DNA of 17,880 nucleotides from Physocladia obscura (lineage: Eukaryota > Chytridiomycota > Chytridiomycetes > Chytridiales > Chytriomycetaceae), in assembly GCA_027596945.1 (NCBI GenBank), contig JADGJH010000491.1, positions 1 through 17,880 of the forward strand. Reading direction: 5' to 3'. The notes beneath the pieces are model-generated. The model was not told the DNA's origin. It made no database searches and was given only the letters and a program-made list of their open reading frames with translations. Of this stretch, positions 1 through 8,665 are shown in pieces (within the stretch, counting starts at the first letter, position 1; every line of letters begins with the position of its first letter). The translations under genes were made by a program, and so were the position numbers.

Positions 1-30
1 TTTTTGTTCCACATGAAACCTGTTTCTTTG

Positions 31-36
31 TTTATT
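31..36 (-). terminator. candidate polyadenylation signal of the secreted-protein gene
   Basis: On the minus strand this reads AATAAA, about 150 nt downstream of the TGA stop of the secreted-protein gene. The rest of 1-185 holds no convincing gene: it is AT-rich and I read it as 3' UTR or flank. A hexamer alone is weak evidence. Confidence 0.35.
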
Positions 37-185
37 ATTGAAGTTTTGAGGATTTATGCAATTGCTCAATCTTTTTTCACAAGAATGGAGGCGGAATTTT
101 CAATTTTCTTATTCAGTAAAACACTGTATTTTGAAAGTTTTTTTTCAATTACGCAGAAAACAAGGCTTCAAAAAACAAAAACTCT

Positions 186-899
186 TCACCATCTTCCATC
201 GTGACCATTCCAGTGGCTACTGCCCCATCCACGATCACCACTGCGGTCCCAGCTGTTTCCATTATTATGATATCCCCAACCGTGCCTATCACCCCAATTA
301 TTTCTGTTATTATACCAATCCTTCTTGTCAAGCTTGTTTCCTGCAATTTCACCAGCCTTTTCAGCGCCGCGTTTCTCCCAATTGCCATCACTGCTTCTGT
401 CCGCGTTGTTTGTACCATCCCCAAACCTTAACGCATCGATTTGCACCATGATCGCGTTCTTTTCAGTGGTTTCGGTGATTTCGGCTGCGCTTTTTTGAAG
501 GTCAGAGACTTGAGCGACGAGAACGGCCCTGAATCCTTGGAGTGCAAGAATCTGACTTGTGATAACTTGCTGGACGTAGGACAACATGGATGGTGTACTG
601 ATATCCATGGAAATGGCGTCGAGAATTCTTTGGAGTTGTGCGATTCGAGTGGCAAGACCCGACATCGAATTGAGGTCCTGGAGAGCAGTGATTTGACGCA
701 TAGTGGATTCGTTCGAGTCAGCAGTAACGGAAGTTTGGAGCAGTTGAAGTTGTTTGGCAAATCCAAGAAAAGTTGCAATTGAAGATGAAGGAGCACAGGC
801 AGAGTTTTGAGAGACCGCATCGGTATTTTCTGGAGTTGGAGCTGCTGAGACAGAAGCTGCAAGCAATAAGACAATTGGAAGTTTGAATGAAGAAAGCAT
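186..899 (-). CDS. secreted helical protein with Trp/Gly/Asn/His-rich tail
   Basis: I do not recognise this 237-aa protein. The ATG at 899-897 starts a classical signal peptide: hydrophobic PIVLLLAASVSAAP with likely cleavage after the Ala-rich stretch near residue 19. Residues about 35-165 are Leu/Gln/Ala/Ser-rich and look all-helical, with heptad-like hydrophobic spacing. From about residue 190 the composition changes abruptly to Trp, Gly, Asn, Asp and His (WGDRHGWGYHNNGNSWD), ending in Trp. The gene is intronless. It is divergent from DPH4, and a TATA-like element lies about 36-43 nt upstream of the ATG. A fungal surface-binding or cell-wall protein is possible (the helical body recalls HsbA-like proteins), but that is a guess. 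The signal peptide and intact ORF make a real gene likely. Confidence 0.75.
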   Translation of the reverse strand: MLSSFKLPIVLLLAASVSAAPTPENTDAVSQNSACAPSSSIATFLGFAKQLQLLQTSVTADSNESTMRQITALQDLNSMSGLATRIAQLQRILDAISMDISTPSMLSYVQQVITSQILALQGFRAVLVAQVSDLQKSAAEITETTEKNAIMVQIDALRFGDGTNNADRSSDGNWEKRGAEKAGEIAGNKLDKKDWYNNRNNWGDRHGWGYHNNGNSWDRSGDRGWGSSHWNGHDGRW

Positions 900-934
900 T
901 TTGTATTGTTCCGAATATCCATGGAATGGAATGT

Positions 935-942
935 TTTATATA
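935..942 (-). promoter_or_regulatory. TATA-like element for the secreted-protein gene
   Basis: The minus strand reads TATATAAA here, 36-43 nt upstream of the ATG of the secreted-protein gene. If used, it implies a very short 5' leader. It lies in the 151-nt divergent intergenic region shared with DPH4. Confidence 0.45.
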
Positions 943-1025
943 ATTTTATTTCAGGGTGTATTGTGTATTTGCTTGCTCATCTTTTTTCTTCTCTATTTAT
1001 TTGGTAGTCTTCGATTGGCATTAAA

Positions 1026-1043
1026 TTTTTTTTTTTTTTTTTT
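1026..1043 (+). repeat. poly-T tract directly upstream of DPH4
   Basis: An uninterrupted run of 18 T residues ends 7 nt before the DPH4 ATG. Poly(dA:dT) tracts exclude nucleosomes in fungal promoters in general; a role here is inference. Confidence 0.5.
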
Positions 1044-1050
1044 GCTTTTG

Positions 1051-1683
1051 ATGAATTTTTATGAAATATTACAACTGCCAATGGACGCAACACACGTCGA
1101 AATCAAGCAAAGATACCAAAGCCTGCTTCTAGCGGCAAGTATTTTCTGAAATATGAAAAGCCACGGTCGTGAATAAATTGCAAAAACGAAAAACAGCTTC
1201 ATCCTGACAAATCATCATTAAACACATCAAAAAAGCCAAGTGAAGCAGAATCTAAACGAAAAGCTGATGAACTGCAGATGGTTTTAAAAGCATGGGAAAT
1301 TCTGCGGAATCCTGAACGACGGCGGGCTTATGACAACGAACTGGCCGATTCTGGTGGGGAGTTTAATGTTCATAACGTGTTCGGAAATCTGATAGATGCA
1401 ATCTACAGGAAATAAAACTGGAACAGAAATACGGCAGGGTGTGATGAATGCGAGTGTAGATTTAGACGATATGGTATACAATGAAGGTATGTAATGGTGC
1501 ATGATGAAGGAAAGACTTGAGTCTTTTGTTTTGTGTTTTACAGAGCTGAGTGAATTTCGTAGCGCTTGCCGCTGTGGTGGTGAATATTTAATTACAGAGT
1601 CGCAACTTGAAGCAGGTGTAGAAGTGGTATCATGCAGTACTTGTTCGTTGTGTATTCGGGTTCTTTATGCGTTGAATGAATAA
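1051..1683 (+). CDS. DPH4: DPH4-type J-domain protein, diphthamide biosynthesis
   Basis: DPH4/JJJ3 (human DNAJC24) is a J protein whose CSL zinc finger supports the Fe-S-dependent first step of diphthamide synthesis on EF2. My model has four exons: 1051-1134, 1197-1353, 1409-1486 and 1544-1683, giving 152 aa, the usual family size. The J domain starts at MNFYEILQLPMDATHVEIK; HPD is at residues 30-32, and helix IV ends in RRRAYDNEL. The family's acidic VDLDDM stretch follows, then the zinc finger with Cys115, 117, 137 and 140 (CRCGGEY and CSTCSLC). Intron 1 is GC-AG. Intron 3 has GTATGT and TTTTACAG signals. Intron 2 is less certain: GT at 1354 or 1377 with AG at 1408 or 1437 all keep the frame. 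The stop overlaps an AATAAA, and YAF9 begins 20 nt later. Confidence 0.88.
1135..1196 (+). other. GC-AG intron in DPH4
   Basis: This 62-nt intron begins GCAAGT and ends AAACAG. The only nearby GT donor (1139) would shift the frame and put a stop right after HPD. Using GC joins LLLA to LHPDK, which gives the exact helix II to HPD spacing of J domains. Confidence 0.75.
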
Positions 1684-1684
1684 A
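1679..1684 (+). terminator. AATAAA overlapping the DPH4 stop codon
   Basis: AATAAA spans the TAA stop of DPH4 at 1681-1683. If used, cleavage would fall inside the first exon or intron of YAF9, because the YAF9 ATG is at 1704. Confidence 0.35.
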
Positions 1685-1703
1685 TATTTTAGAAAAAAAT
1701 AAC

Positions 1704-2741
1704 ATGGGAGCTGGGGGGCGAGTGAAGGTATGCCGAAAGCGACAGGAATCAAATAAGCATCCAGAAACTAAGTACAAGTGAACAAACTTACCAGGGTGAA
1801 ATGTTTTCCGCGCCAATCGTTTACGGTTCAGTCGCGATTCCATTCGGTCCAAATGATCCTGTGCCTAAAGACGAATCGCATACTCACAAATGGTTCGATA
1901 TATATACACGATCCGTGTCATTGATCTTTTGTTCTGTTAAGGTGCGTATTTCTGCGTGGAGCAAACGGGGAAGACTTGTCACCAATTATTCGCAAAGTAA
2001 CATTCAAACTCCACGATAGTTTCGTGCCACCCAGTCGCAGTATGTACTATGCTTTTACTTTATTGACCCAATTCCATTTATTTGCTTAGCTTGTTGAATA
2101 CTTACCAAAAACAATATTCACGATCACTGTATATTCTAGCTGTCGATGCTCCGCCCTTCGAAGTCCACGAATCTGGATGGGGCGAGTTTGAAATTCTCAT
2201 TAAAATCTCGTTTGTCGATTCGCAAGAAAAACCAATGACGCTTTTCCATCATCTCCAACTTTATCCAAAAGAAGATAACGGCATTGATCCCGATATGGAT
2301 TCACCTCGCCAAACTATTCTCTCGGAGCATTACGACGAACTTGTACGTCGAAATTAATCATTTTCTTTGTATTTCGACTTTCTTGACCGATGCACAACAA
2401 AATTACACAGGTTATAAATGAACCATATGAAGAATTTCTTGAGCCACTACGAAGATACCGTTTACAAGTACAGGCAATGAAAACAAAGACACCACCGCTT
2501 AATTTTTGTAAGTTGAAAAAACTAGAACAAGCAACTGAATTATCACCAACTGTTAACGACATCAAAAAAAATCATTTTAGCTCCTGAAGTCGAAGCTAAC
2601 GAAATCAAACGATATTATACAATCAACGATAAAGTTATGGCCGAATTGGAAAAAGTCAAGAACCGACTGGCGAAAATTGAAGCAGACAAAAGAAAGCTCG
2701 AAGCGGATATCAAGGTTCTTGAGAACGAATCTTTGACATAG
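1704..2741 (+). CDS. YAF9: YEATS-domain protein, YAF9/GAS41 type
   Basis: YAF9/GAS41 is a nuclear acyl-lysine reader shared by the SWR1 (H2A.Z-depositing) and NuA4 complexes. Six exons rebuild a 226-aa protein, the usual family size: 1704-1727, 1795-1892, 1942-2039, 2140-2342, 2411-2507 and 2581-2741. All phases agree and the sum is 681 nt. Residues 1-19 read MGAGGRVKGEMFSAPIVYG, the family's RVKG...PIVYGN start. The YEATS core has HTHKW (37-41), VFLRGANGEDLSPIIRKV, then PPFEVHESGWGEFEI (78-92), KPMTLFHHL and SEHYDELVINEP. The last exon (174-226) is a charged coiled coil typical of YAF9. Introns are 49-100 nt. The intron 2 donor (GTTCGA, 1893) is weak but restores the HTHKW-x-VF-x-RG join exactly. 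The first exon is only eight codons. Confidence 0.93.
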
Positions 2742-2744
2742 CAA

Positions 2745-2754
2745 AATAAATAAA
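2745..2754 (+). terminator. overlapping AATAAA signals downstream of YAF9
   Basis: Two overlapping AATAAA hexamers begin 4 nt after the YAF9 TAG stop. They are likely polyadenylation signals. Confidence 0.5.
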
Positions 2755-3097
2755 CAAATGATAATGAAAAACGTCCACCCTCAACAACTGTTACCGTTTA
2801 ATAAATGACAAAAGCCGTTTTAAAAATTATTAAAGGCGTCGAAAAAAGTTTTCTGAAATTCTTTCAAGGGATCCGGATACAGCTTCACGGATATTTGCAG
2901 TTGCTTAACATCATTTAAAGTTTTGCAATTTAAAAAATATGTATTTATATTCAGAAAATTAGCTACTTGCTGGAGAAAATGCTTCTTCCTTAAAAAAAAA
3001 TCTTGAGTCGATTATCCACAAAAAATTTTTCTTGTTTGAATCGAAGATTCACTAATATTTACTGAATGAACCGATAGAGAATACGGCGATTTTGTCT

Positions 3098-3127
3098 ACA
3101 ATTTTGCAGCGTAATTAGCAAAATTGT
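3098..3127. repeat. perfect 10-bp inverted repeat (hairpin)
   Basis: ACAATTTTGC at 3098-3107 is the exact reverse complement of GCAAAATTGT at 3118-3127, with a 10-nt loop. It lies about 300 nt upstream of the hexosaminidase ATG. There is no T-run terminator context. Function is unknown. Confidence 0.5.
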
Positions 3128-3182
3128 GCCAGACTTTTTTTGCGGATTTGATTCAAAACGGTCAAAGATCTTGGCTCTATAT

Positions 3183-3192
3183 GTCATGTGAC
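3183..3192. promoter_or_regulatory. E-box-like decamer GTCATGTGAC
   Basis: The decamer contains CATGTG with flanking GTC/GAC half-sites, the layout of bHLH binding sites. It lies about 230 nt upstream of the hexosaminidase start. One site can occur by chance. Confidence 0.25.
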
Positions 3193-3422
3193 AAAAAGCC
3201 ATTGGGAGTAGTTTCTGAAATCGAAAAATTTAAATACCAGTGCCGTTGACAAACCGAACAAACACGAATCATCTGCTGATGCTTTGTAAAAAATGGCCAC
3301 AATCAGGATATACTCGACCTACGTATCCAGCTCTCTTTTTTCTTTGGTAAAGCAAAAATCTATAAATTCAGATGAAAATTGTCGTTCAAAAAAAAAACTT
3401 TCAAAAAGAAGAAACAAAGGCA

Positions 3423-5458
3423 ATGAAGTTTTTGGTTCTTTTGGCGTCGATTGCAGTCGCAGTTCAAGCGCAAGCTTCAGCTTCCCCAATCAGTCCAGTT
3501 CCGCATAACCTGCTTTGGCCCAGACCACAGCAATTCACTAACGGGACTACAGATTACTCGGTCGATCCACATTCTCTGAAGTTCAACCTTAAGTTCAATC
3601 AAATTGCAAACGGAAACGATGTGGTTGTTCGAAAGGTTTGTGCTGCTATCTGTACTTTTGTAAATTAGATTGTAATCATTTATATTGTTTTCAAATACAG
3701 GCTGTTAATCGCTTGAAGGATGCTGCTCTTAAGATCGGATGCCCAGCCAAAGGCACACCTGCAATTACGCAAGTCTTTGTATCGGTAACTGGAAAGGATC
3801 CTGCAGACCTTGCTCAGGCTGATGAGAGCTACACTCTTGTAACTGATGCAACAAGTGTTACTATCACTGCAAAGAACACTGTTGGTGCGCTTCATGGTCT
3901 CCAAACGCTGACGCAGCTCATTAAGCCTAATGAGAGAATTCCTTTCCATGTCGAGACAAACACGGCCGGATGCCAAAAGGCTGCCAGGGTTGGAATCAAA
4001 ACTGGTTTCGTTATTCCGGTAATTTAAATTTATGGCATTTCGATGTTTCTTAATAATCAAAAACAGTCTGGTCCATGGTCCATTTCGGATTCCCCATCAT
4101 ACTCGTGGAGAGGTGTTTCTTTGGACACTTCACGTAACTATATTCCAGTCAGCTCTATTTTGCGTACGCTTGACGGAATGGCGGCAACAAAACTCAATGT
4201 TCTCCACTGGCACCTTGTTGACGCGACAGCCTTCCCTCTCGTTTCAAAAACTTATCCCGACCTCAGATCCTCCGCATACAGTCCATTGTCTATCTACACC
4301 TACACAGATGTCGAGGAAATTATTGCTTACGCTGCCGACCTCGGAATTCGCGTGATTCCCGAATTCGACACTCCAGCCCATACATACTCACTTTCCTTTG
4401 CTAAAGAGCTTGCACCGTTTGTTCTTTGTCCAAACGGCGGAGCTGGCGGCACAAACTCGTTCTGGCCAACATGCCCTGAGCCACCGTGTGGAAATGTGAA
4501 TGTTGCTGACCCTGGCGCCGCGCCGGCTATAGCCAAGCTCCTCAAAGAATACGCGGGTCTTTTCACTGACTCGGTGTTGCATCTTGGTGGTGACGAGATT
4601 GAAAACTATTGTCTGAACGTTTCCCCGCAATTCACTGATATTGCTTTCGGAAAGGGAAACCCAGTTCCTGCCACTGGTACTGCTGCTTGGAGCGCTGGAC
4701 TTGCGACAGTTTACCAATCGTATATCGACACGCTCTTGGAAACTACCACCGCCGCTGGAAAACAGACTATGCACTGGGAAGATATTGTTTTGAATGACGG
4801 TGTCGTCTTGCCAAACAACACCATTATTCAAGTGTGGAATTCTTGGGACAACACAGTGTCGAAAAACTCACTACAAAAAGCTCTTGCGTTGGACAGGTAC
4901 CAGATTGTCGACACAAACAGCGAGTACTACTATCTTGATGGTGGATCTGGAGCCTGGTTGACTGACCGAGGATTCGGTCCAGGTGGTAACTCGTGGGAAG
5001 AAGCTTACTGGATTCCGTACATAGACTGGGAACGTATCTACACACACGATCCACGTACCTCACCAATTGAAAACACGACAGACACCACTGGTAGTGGATA
5101 TTCTACAATCAACGGTGTTATCCAAGTTCCAACCGGAAATCTTCAATCTATCATTGGTGCGGAAGCCGCGATATGGGGCGAAAGAATCGGAGACTCAAAT
5201 TTGGACACGAAATTGTGGCCGCGTGCTGCTTGTGCTGCCGAGGCTTTGTGGTCGGCCGATTCTTTCCCAACGCCTTCGAACAAAGACTTTTTCGAGGCTC
5301 TCCCGCGTTTGCAAGTTTTCAGAGATAGACTTATTTCGCAAGGTTTTGGCGCTGAAGTGCTCCAACCGGCCTATTGCTTAACTAACCAGTGTAGTGCAGC
5401 GTTTTCTGGCTATCCTTCCAATTTGGCGTATGGTAACGTAAAGCCTACTTACTGGTGA
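3423..5458 (+). CDS. secreted GH20 beta-N-acetylhexosaminidase
   Basis: This enzyme removes terminal GlcNAc/GalNAc from chitooligosaccharides and glycans by substrate-assisted catalysis. Three exons (3423-3635, 3701-4018, 4067-5458) give 640 aa. The start MKFLVLLASIAVAVQAQA is a clear signal peptide; the in-frame ATG at 3372 would bury it behind a basic stretch, so I chose 3423. The N-terminal GH20b-type domain (about 25-175) begins with LLWPRPQQF. The (beta/alpha)8 domain shows WRGVSLDTSRNY, HWHLVD (224-229), GIRVIPEFDTPAHT, the catalytic pair Asp353-Glu354 in LHLGGDEIEN, HWED, VWNSWD, and EAAIWGE (543-549) followed by LWPRAACAAEALWS. The usual DTPGHT has Ala for Gly. Intron 1 is 65 nt; intron 2 is 48 nt with donor GTAATT at 4019. 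In a chitin-walled fungus, wall turnover or nutrient chitin digestion is likely (inference). Confidence 0.95.
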
Positions 5459-5499
5459 ACTCTAGTTTTTTTATGGTGTTTTTAAATGGCGACAGTAGA

Positions 5500-5517
5500 A
5501 ATAAAGATTGAAATAAA
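5500..5517 (+). terminator. paired AATAAA downstream of the hexosaminidase gene
   Basis: AATAAA occurs at 5500-5505 and 5512-5517, about 42 and 54 nt after the stop. The next gene's ATG is at 5561, so this 102-nt gap holds both a 3' end and a promoter. Confidence 0.5.
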
Positions 5518-5560
5518 AGGTTGAAGGTCACACCAATTTTCAAAAAAAAACCATGAAATC

Positions 5561-6451
5561 ATGTTTCAATCTCTTCCACCGGAAATACTAAACTATTTAG
5601 CAGAATTCGTTGGCGCAAACAATATTTTTGTGCTTGCGCGAACGACGGCGTATTATCATCGAACATTGGGCAGAGCTTTATCCAGTGCTATGTGTGTCGG
5701 CCAAACACTGAAGCGGCCATTCCGAGAAACTTGGCCAACGCTGGTACTCACAGACTTATCGTTTGCAAATATATCTACGGCCGGCGCCATTGCTCCTATT
5801 TCGGCATATGTAATGTGGCTCAACAAACTCGGCGGGAACATGGAAATCAGTGTCAGAAATATCAATTTAATTCGAGATTTAAAATCGAATGGCTTACTAA
5901 CCGCTCGTATTGACCTAATATGCTGCATTGATGCTTTATTCGTTGCAAATGTTCTGGAAGAATTGCCGGCTCAAACTTGTTTAACGTATATGGAGTTTGG
6001 TAGTCAATATCGTTACCTGAATGGCATTGCCGCAGCTCTATCGCGTTCTTTGGTGCGTATTGAGAAATTGGAATTATTTCATGTGACATTTTTGCTGTTG
6101 GATTCTCTCAAATTTGTAAAGGGACTCAAAGTTCTAATCCTCACAAAAGCTGACATGAAAACTCTTTTGAGCAAATCTTTTGATTGGTCAATTAATTGCT
6201 TATCTTTGCAAGTTGTGTTTTTCAAGGGTTTACTGGGAGATCATTATCAGTTTGCTGGAAAAATAGCTGCTAAAATTTTGGGAAAATCGCTGCGAAAGTT
6301 GGTTTTTCAATTCGGTTATCTTCATATTCGTCCACAAAAAGAAAAAATTGAAATCATGGAGAAGGTTTTTAATTCGGTCAACACCGAGCAACTTGGCTGG
6401 TCAAGTGTTGTAAAAGGCATCTCAATTATTTGGAATCGGAGTGTAGACTGA
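5561..6451 (+). CDS. F-box-like protein with Leu-rich body
   Basis: This intronless 296-aa protein opens with an F-box-like segment: SLPPEILNYLAEFVGANNI followed by VLARTTAYYHRTL (residues about 4-37). That is the Pro-x-Glu-Ile start and spacing by which F-boxes bind Skp1 in SCF ubiquitin ligases. The remainder has irregular Leu-rich segments (LTYMEFGS, VRIEKLELFHVTF, LKVLILTKADM, LRKLVFQFGYLHI) that resemble degenerate leucine-rich repeats, the usual substrate-binding part. I see no membrane segment or signal peptide. The start is the first ATG, 8 nt after a run of nine A residues, and the stop is TGA. Chytrid genomes hold many such single-exon F-box/LRR-like genes, so orthology and target cannot be assigned. 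A degenerate mobile element begins directly downstream. Confidence 0.7.
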   Translation: MFQSLPPEILNYLAEFVGANNIFVLARTTAYYHRTLGRALSSAMCVGQTLKRPFRETWPTLVLTDLSFANISTAGAIAPISAYVMWLNKLGGNMEISVRNINLIRDLKSNGLLTARIDLICCIDALFVANVLEELPAQTCLTYMEFGSQYRYLNGIAAALSRSLVRIEKLELFHVTFLLLDSLKFVKGLKVLILTKADMKTLLSKSFDWSINCLSLQVVFFKGLLGDHYQFAGKIAAKILGKSLRKLVFQFGYLHIRPQKEKIEIMEKVFNSVNTEQLGWSSVVKGISIIWNRSVD

Positions 6452-6664
6452 ACAAGTTTTTTTTTAAAAAAAATTTTTTATTGCTGCAACTATTCCAAAT
6501 GTAAATCATCGCAAATGTTAGAACATGTGGTCAGGCACACACATGCAGATGAGGGAACTCAGATTCACTGTTTGTATGGTTATTTCTTTCAAGGAATCAA
6601 AGTTCCGATACTAGCAATCATCTATTGCAAAGCAGAGACAACTATACATATGGATCACCCAATA

Positions 6665-7556
6665 TAGGAGTGGCAATGGTGTATCTAGAAAACAACCCAT
6701 CAGAGAACGAGTCTTCAATACAAAACATTGAAACTGGATTACAAATTTTTACCATATAAATCCAACAGCCTGCCTAGAAGAATGCAGCGAACAGTTTGCA
6801 AAGGCTTTTGCAATGTCAATCTCAAGCACAACAGTTTGGCGCATTTTGCACAATGTGGCTACACACACAAGGTACTCAAAAGGTAAGCAATGCAAATTAA
6901 AATAGATGATGTGACTCGCTATGCAATCGAGTTGAATTCACTTGATTGGTGCAAATTGAATCTTCTATTTTTGGACGAAGTATCATTTGACAATTGGAGA
7001 ATGCTAAGAAATCAAGGATATTCCCTATGTGGCAAGAAGTTGATATTTTGTGGTGAGTTTATTTGAAAGCCAAGAGTTTCATATCTTGCATTCTTGGCTG
7101 TTGATGGAGTTATTGATTATTTTGAAACAGAGGGGACATTCAATCGTGATTTATTTCTGCAATGCTGCAAAAGAATCGCCAAATACAACAGCAAAGTGTA
7201 CAAATATTCTGGAAAGTGCTCAGTTTGGATATTGGATGGAGCAAAAATTCATACCAATCCAGTCCTTATCCATACTCTTTGATCTTTTGGAATTATTATA
7301 ATTTTTCTTCCAGTATACTGCCCATTTTTCAACCCCATTGAATTCTTTTTTGGAATGCTAAAAAGGAAGTTCAAGAAGCATTATGAAGGAGAAAAAGTGC
7401 AGAATCTGTTTCTATTTGTGACCAGTATGATTTCGAAAAAATATTCAACCATTGTGGTTATAAATTTGCTTGTGGTTTTGATGCAGGTGCTGGAAAATAT
7501 GGAGGACAGGAAGATGGTATTTTGGGATTCTATTCAAATAGTAGAGACAATATAAA
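6665..7556 (+). pseudogene. DDE_3 (Tc1/IS630-like) transposase relic
   Basis: Such transposases cut and paste DNA with a DDE catalytic core. Readable parts in order are a helix-turn-helix remnant (SISSTTVWRILH, about 6812-6850), GYTHKVLKR, then FLDEVSFDN with the first Asp, GEFI-stop-KPRVSYLAFLAVDG, ETEGTFNRDLF, VWILDGAKIHTNP with the second Asp, and FLPVYCPFFNPIEFFFG with the catalytic Glu. All three catalytic acids survive, but the frame is broken: one shift near 6850, TAA at 6884, TGA at 7064 and 7280, and a probable one-base shift in an A-run near 7440. Both TGAs sit where related transposases, as I recall them, have Arg. The 5' end is not clearly visible. The gene faces the minus-strand ORF at 7559. 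Confidence 0.75.
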
Positions 7557-7558
7557 CT

Positions 7559-8494
7559 TTATTGATGATTGTTATCTTCTTGAGGCTGAATATTTGCCTC
7601 AAAATTGTACCCTAACTGTGTATTTGGTCTGGTAGCTTGCTGAATTTCAGGCACAATATTCAGGTATGTATTGAGTGTTGCTTTAATAGATTCAATTTGA
7701 GCAAACAAATTCTGAGCATCTTGCTTAAGCAGTGTCACCTTTGCTGCAATATCTTGAAGAATATTTTGAGAGACATGCATATCATTATTAACACTCTGAA
7801 GTTGCGCTGATGCAATTGAAGGAATGGAGTCAAAAAGATAAGTAATATGCTCTGGAGGATCACCATCAATTAAACTTTGATGATTTGGGCAAGGTTGAGC
7901 TGCAATAAAGAATGCCCAAATTCTCCAGTTTGCCCCATTTCCAGTGAATCTGTCTCTTTGCAATTGAAGAAGTTGATCCATAATTTCTTTGACAACAGAA
8001 TTGGCTGCAGCACCAGATCAATCTCGTTGGTGTGGCTTCAATACTTGCTCTTTGAATTTATCCCACTGTGCCCAAGACTTGACTGTTAACAAGTACTTGT
8101 ATACGCTGACATGGATTGGTTCTGAAGATGCTGCAAGATTTTGCAGCAATGTTGAAGTCAACTCGGAAAATTTCATAACTTGATTGTGTCGTTTAAATGT
8201 CAGGTAATTGTCTATATCTAAGATAACTGGCTGTGAGTCACTGATGCTGTAATTTGATCCATTAATAATAGCAGCAGGCTGTATATAGGTGAGTGCATAA
8301 GTCCATAGCATTTCCTTGAAATTGTCAGTTGTTTGACAAGAAATGTTAAGGTCTGGAGGTTCTGCAGTCATTGATTTTGCCTGTTGATTAAAGTACTCTT
8401 TCACCAACACAGATAATCTAACCATATGCAGTGATTCTGATGCTTCTAGATTATTTCTGGGTGATTGGCCCTCCATTGGTTGGTTTCGGCTCAT
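7559..8494 (-). pseudogene. unrecognised second ORF of the DDE_3 element, one in-frame TGA
   Basis: I do not recognise this protein. From ATG 8494 the frame runs 158 codons to a TGA at 8020-8018 and then continues in the same frame for a further 152 codons to TAA at 7561-7559, so the ancestor had about 311 residues. Text on both sides of the stop looks coding (KPHQRD, stop, SGAAANSVVKEIMDQLLQLQ). I infer one mutated Arg codon (CGA to TGA). The N-terminal half is mixed alpha/beta. The C-terminal half has RWIWAFF-type aromatic residues (as NWRIWAFFIAAQP), then a long predicted helix or coiled coil rich in Gln, Leu, Ile and Asn, and a disordered end. It converges on the transposase with a 3-nt gap. 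An accessory DNA-binding or regulatory factor is possible; nothing shown proves it. Confidence 0.55.
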
Positions 8495-8665
8495 TGCAAT
8501 GATTCAGGGCAAAAAAATAAATAACTCGCATTTCCTTCATTTCAAATGGAAAAAACAAAAAATATTTAAGAAAAAAGTTTTTATGTTATTATTTGACAAA
8601 TTCGTTGTGTCGAAACTGGCTATTTTTTTCCATGGTAGAATCAAAAAACATTTTTGCAAATTTTC

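Larger units (their letters stand above)
2755..3422. other. intergenic region, YAF9 to hexosaminidase
   Basis: I see no gene in these 668 nt. They hold the YAF9 3' flank, a perfect 10-bp hairpin (3098-3127), a palindromic GAATCgaaGATTC (3038-3050), an E-box-like decamer (3183-3192) and an AT-rich TTTAAATA at about 3229. Upstream ATGs at 3293 (out of frame) and 3372 (in frame) lie before the chosen hexosaminidase start. Confidence 0.6.
6452..8520. mobile_element. decayed DDE_3 (Tc1/IS630-type) DNA transposon with convergent second ORF
   Basis: Between two host genes lies CpG-poor DNA holding a broken DDE_3 transposase on + and an unrecognised ORF on -, arranged tail-to-tail with only 3 nt between their stops. 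I could not find convincing terminal inverted repeats or a TA duplication, so both ends are approximate. The left end follows the F-box stop, near a T9/A8/T6 run at 6457-6480. The right end lies somewhere between the minus ORF's ATG (8494) and the bZIP start (8666). Confidence 0.65.

Noticed and set aside
3372..3422. In-frame upstream ATG extending the hexosaminidase by 17 residues
   Set aside because: The extension is highly charged and would displace the signal peptide from the N-terminus.
3293..3508. Upstream ORF overlapping the hexosaminidase start
   Set aside because: Out of frame, without protein-like content; perhaps only a spurious upstream ATG, and the transcription start is unknown.
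7050..7301. Overlapping ORF in another frame of the transposase
   Set aside because: The frame starting at 7094 carries the DDE motifs, so this one is a shadow.
8654..8665. Start of the bZIP ORF at 8654
   Set aside because: That codon is TTG; the first ATG in frame is at 8666.
6452..8665. Terminal inverted repeats of the DDE_3 element
   Set aside because: A/T-run similarity near 6457-6520 and 8520-8600 is too weak and low in complexity to call.
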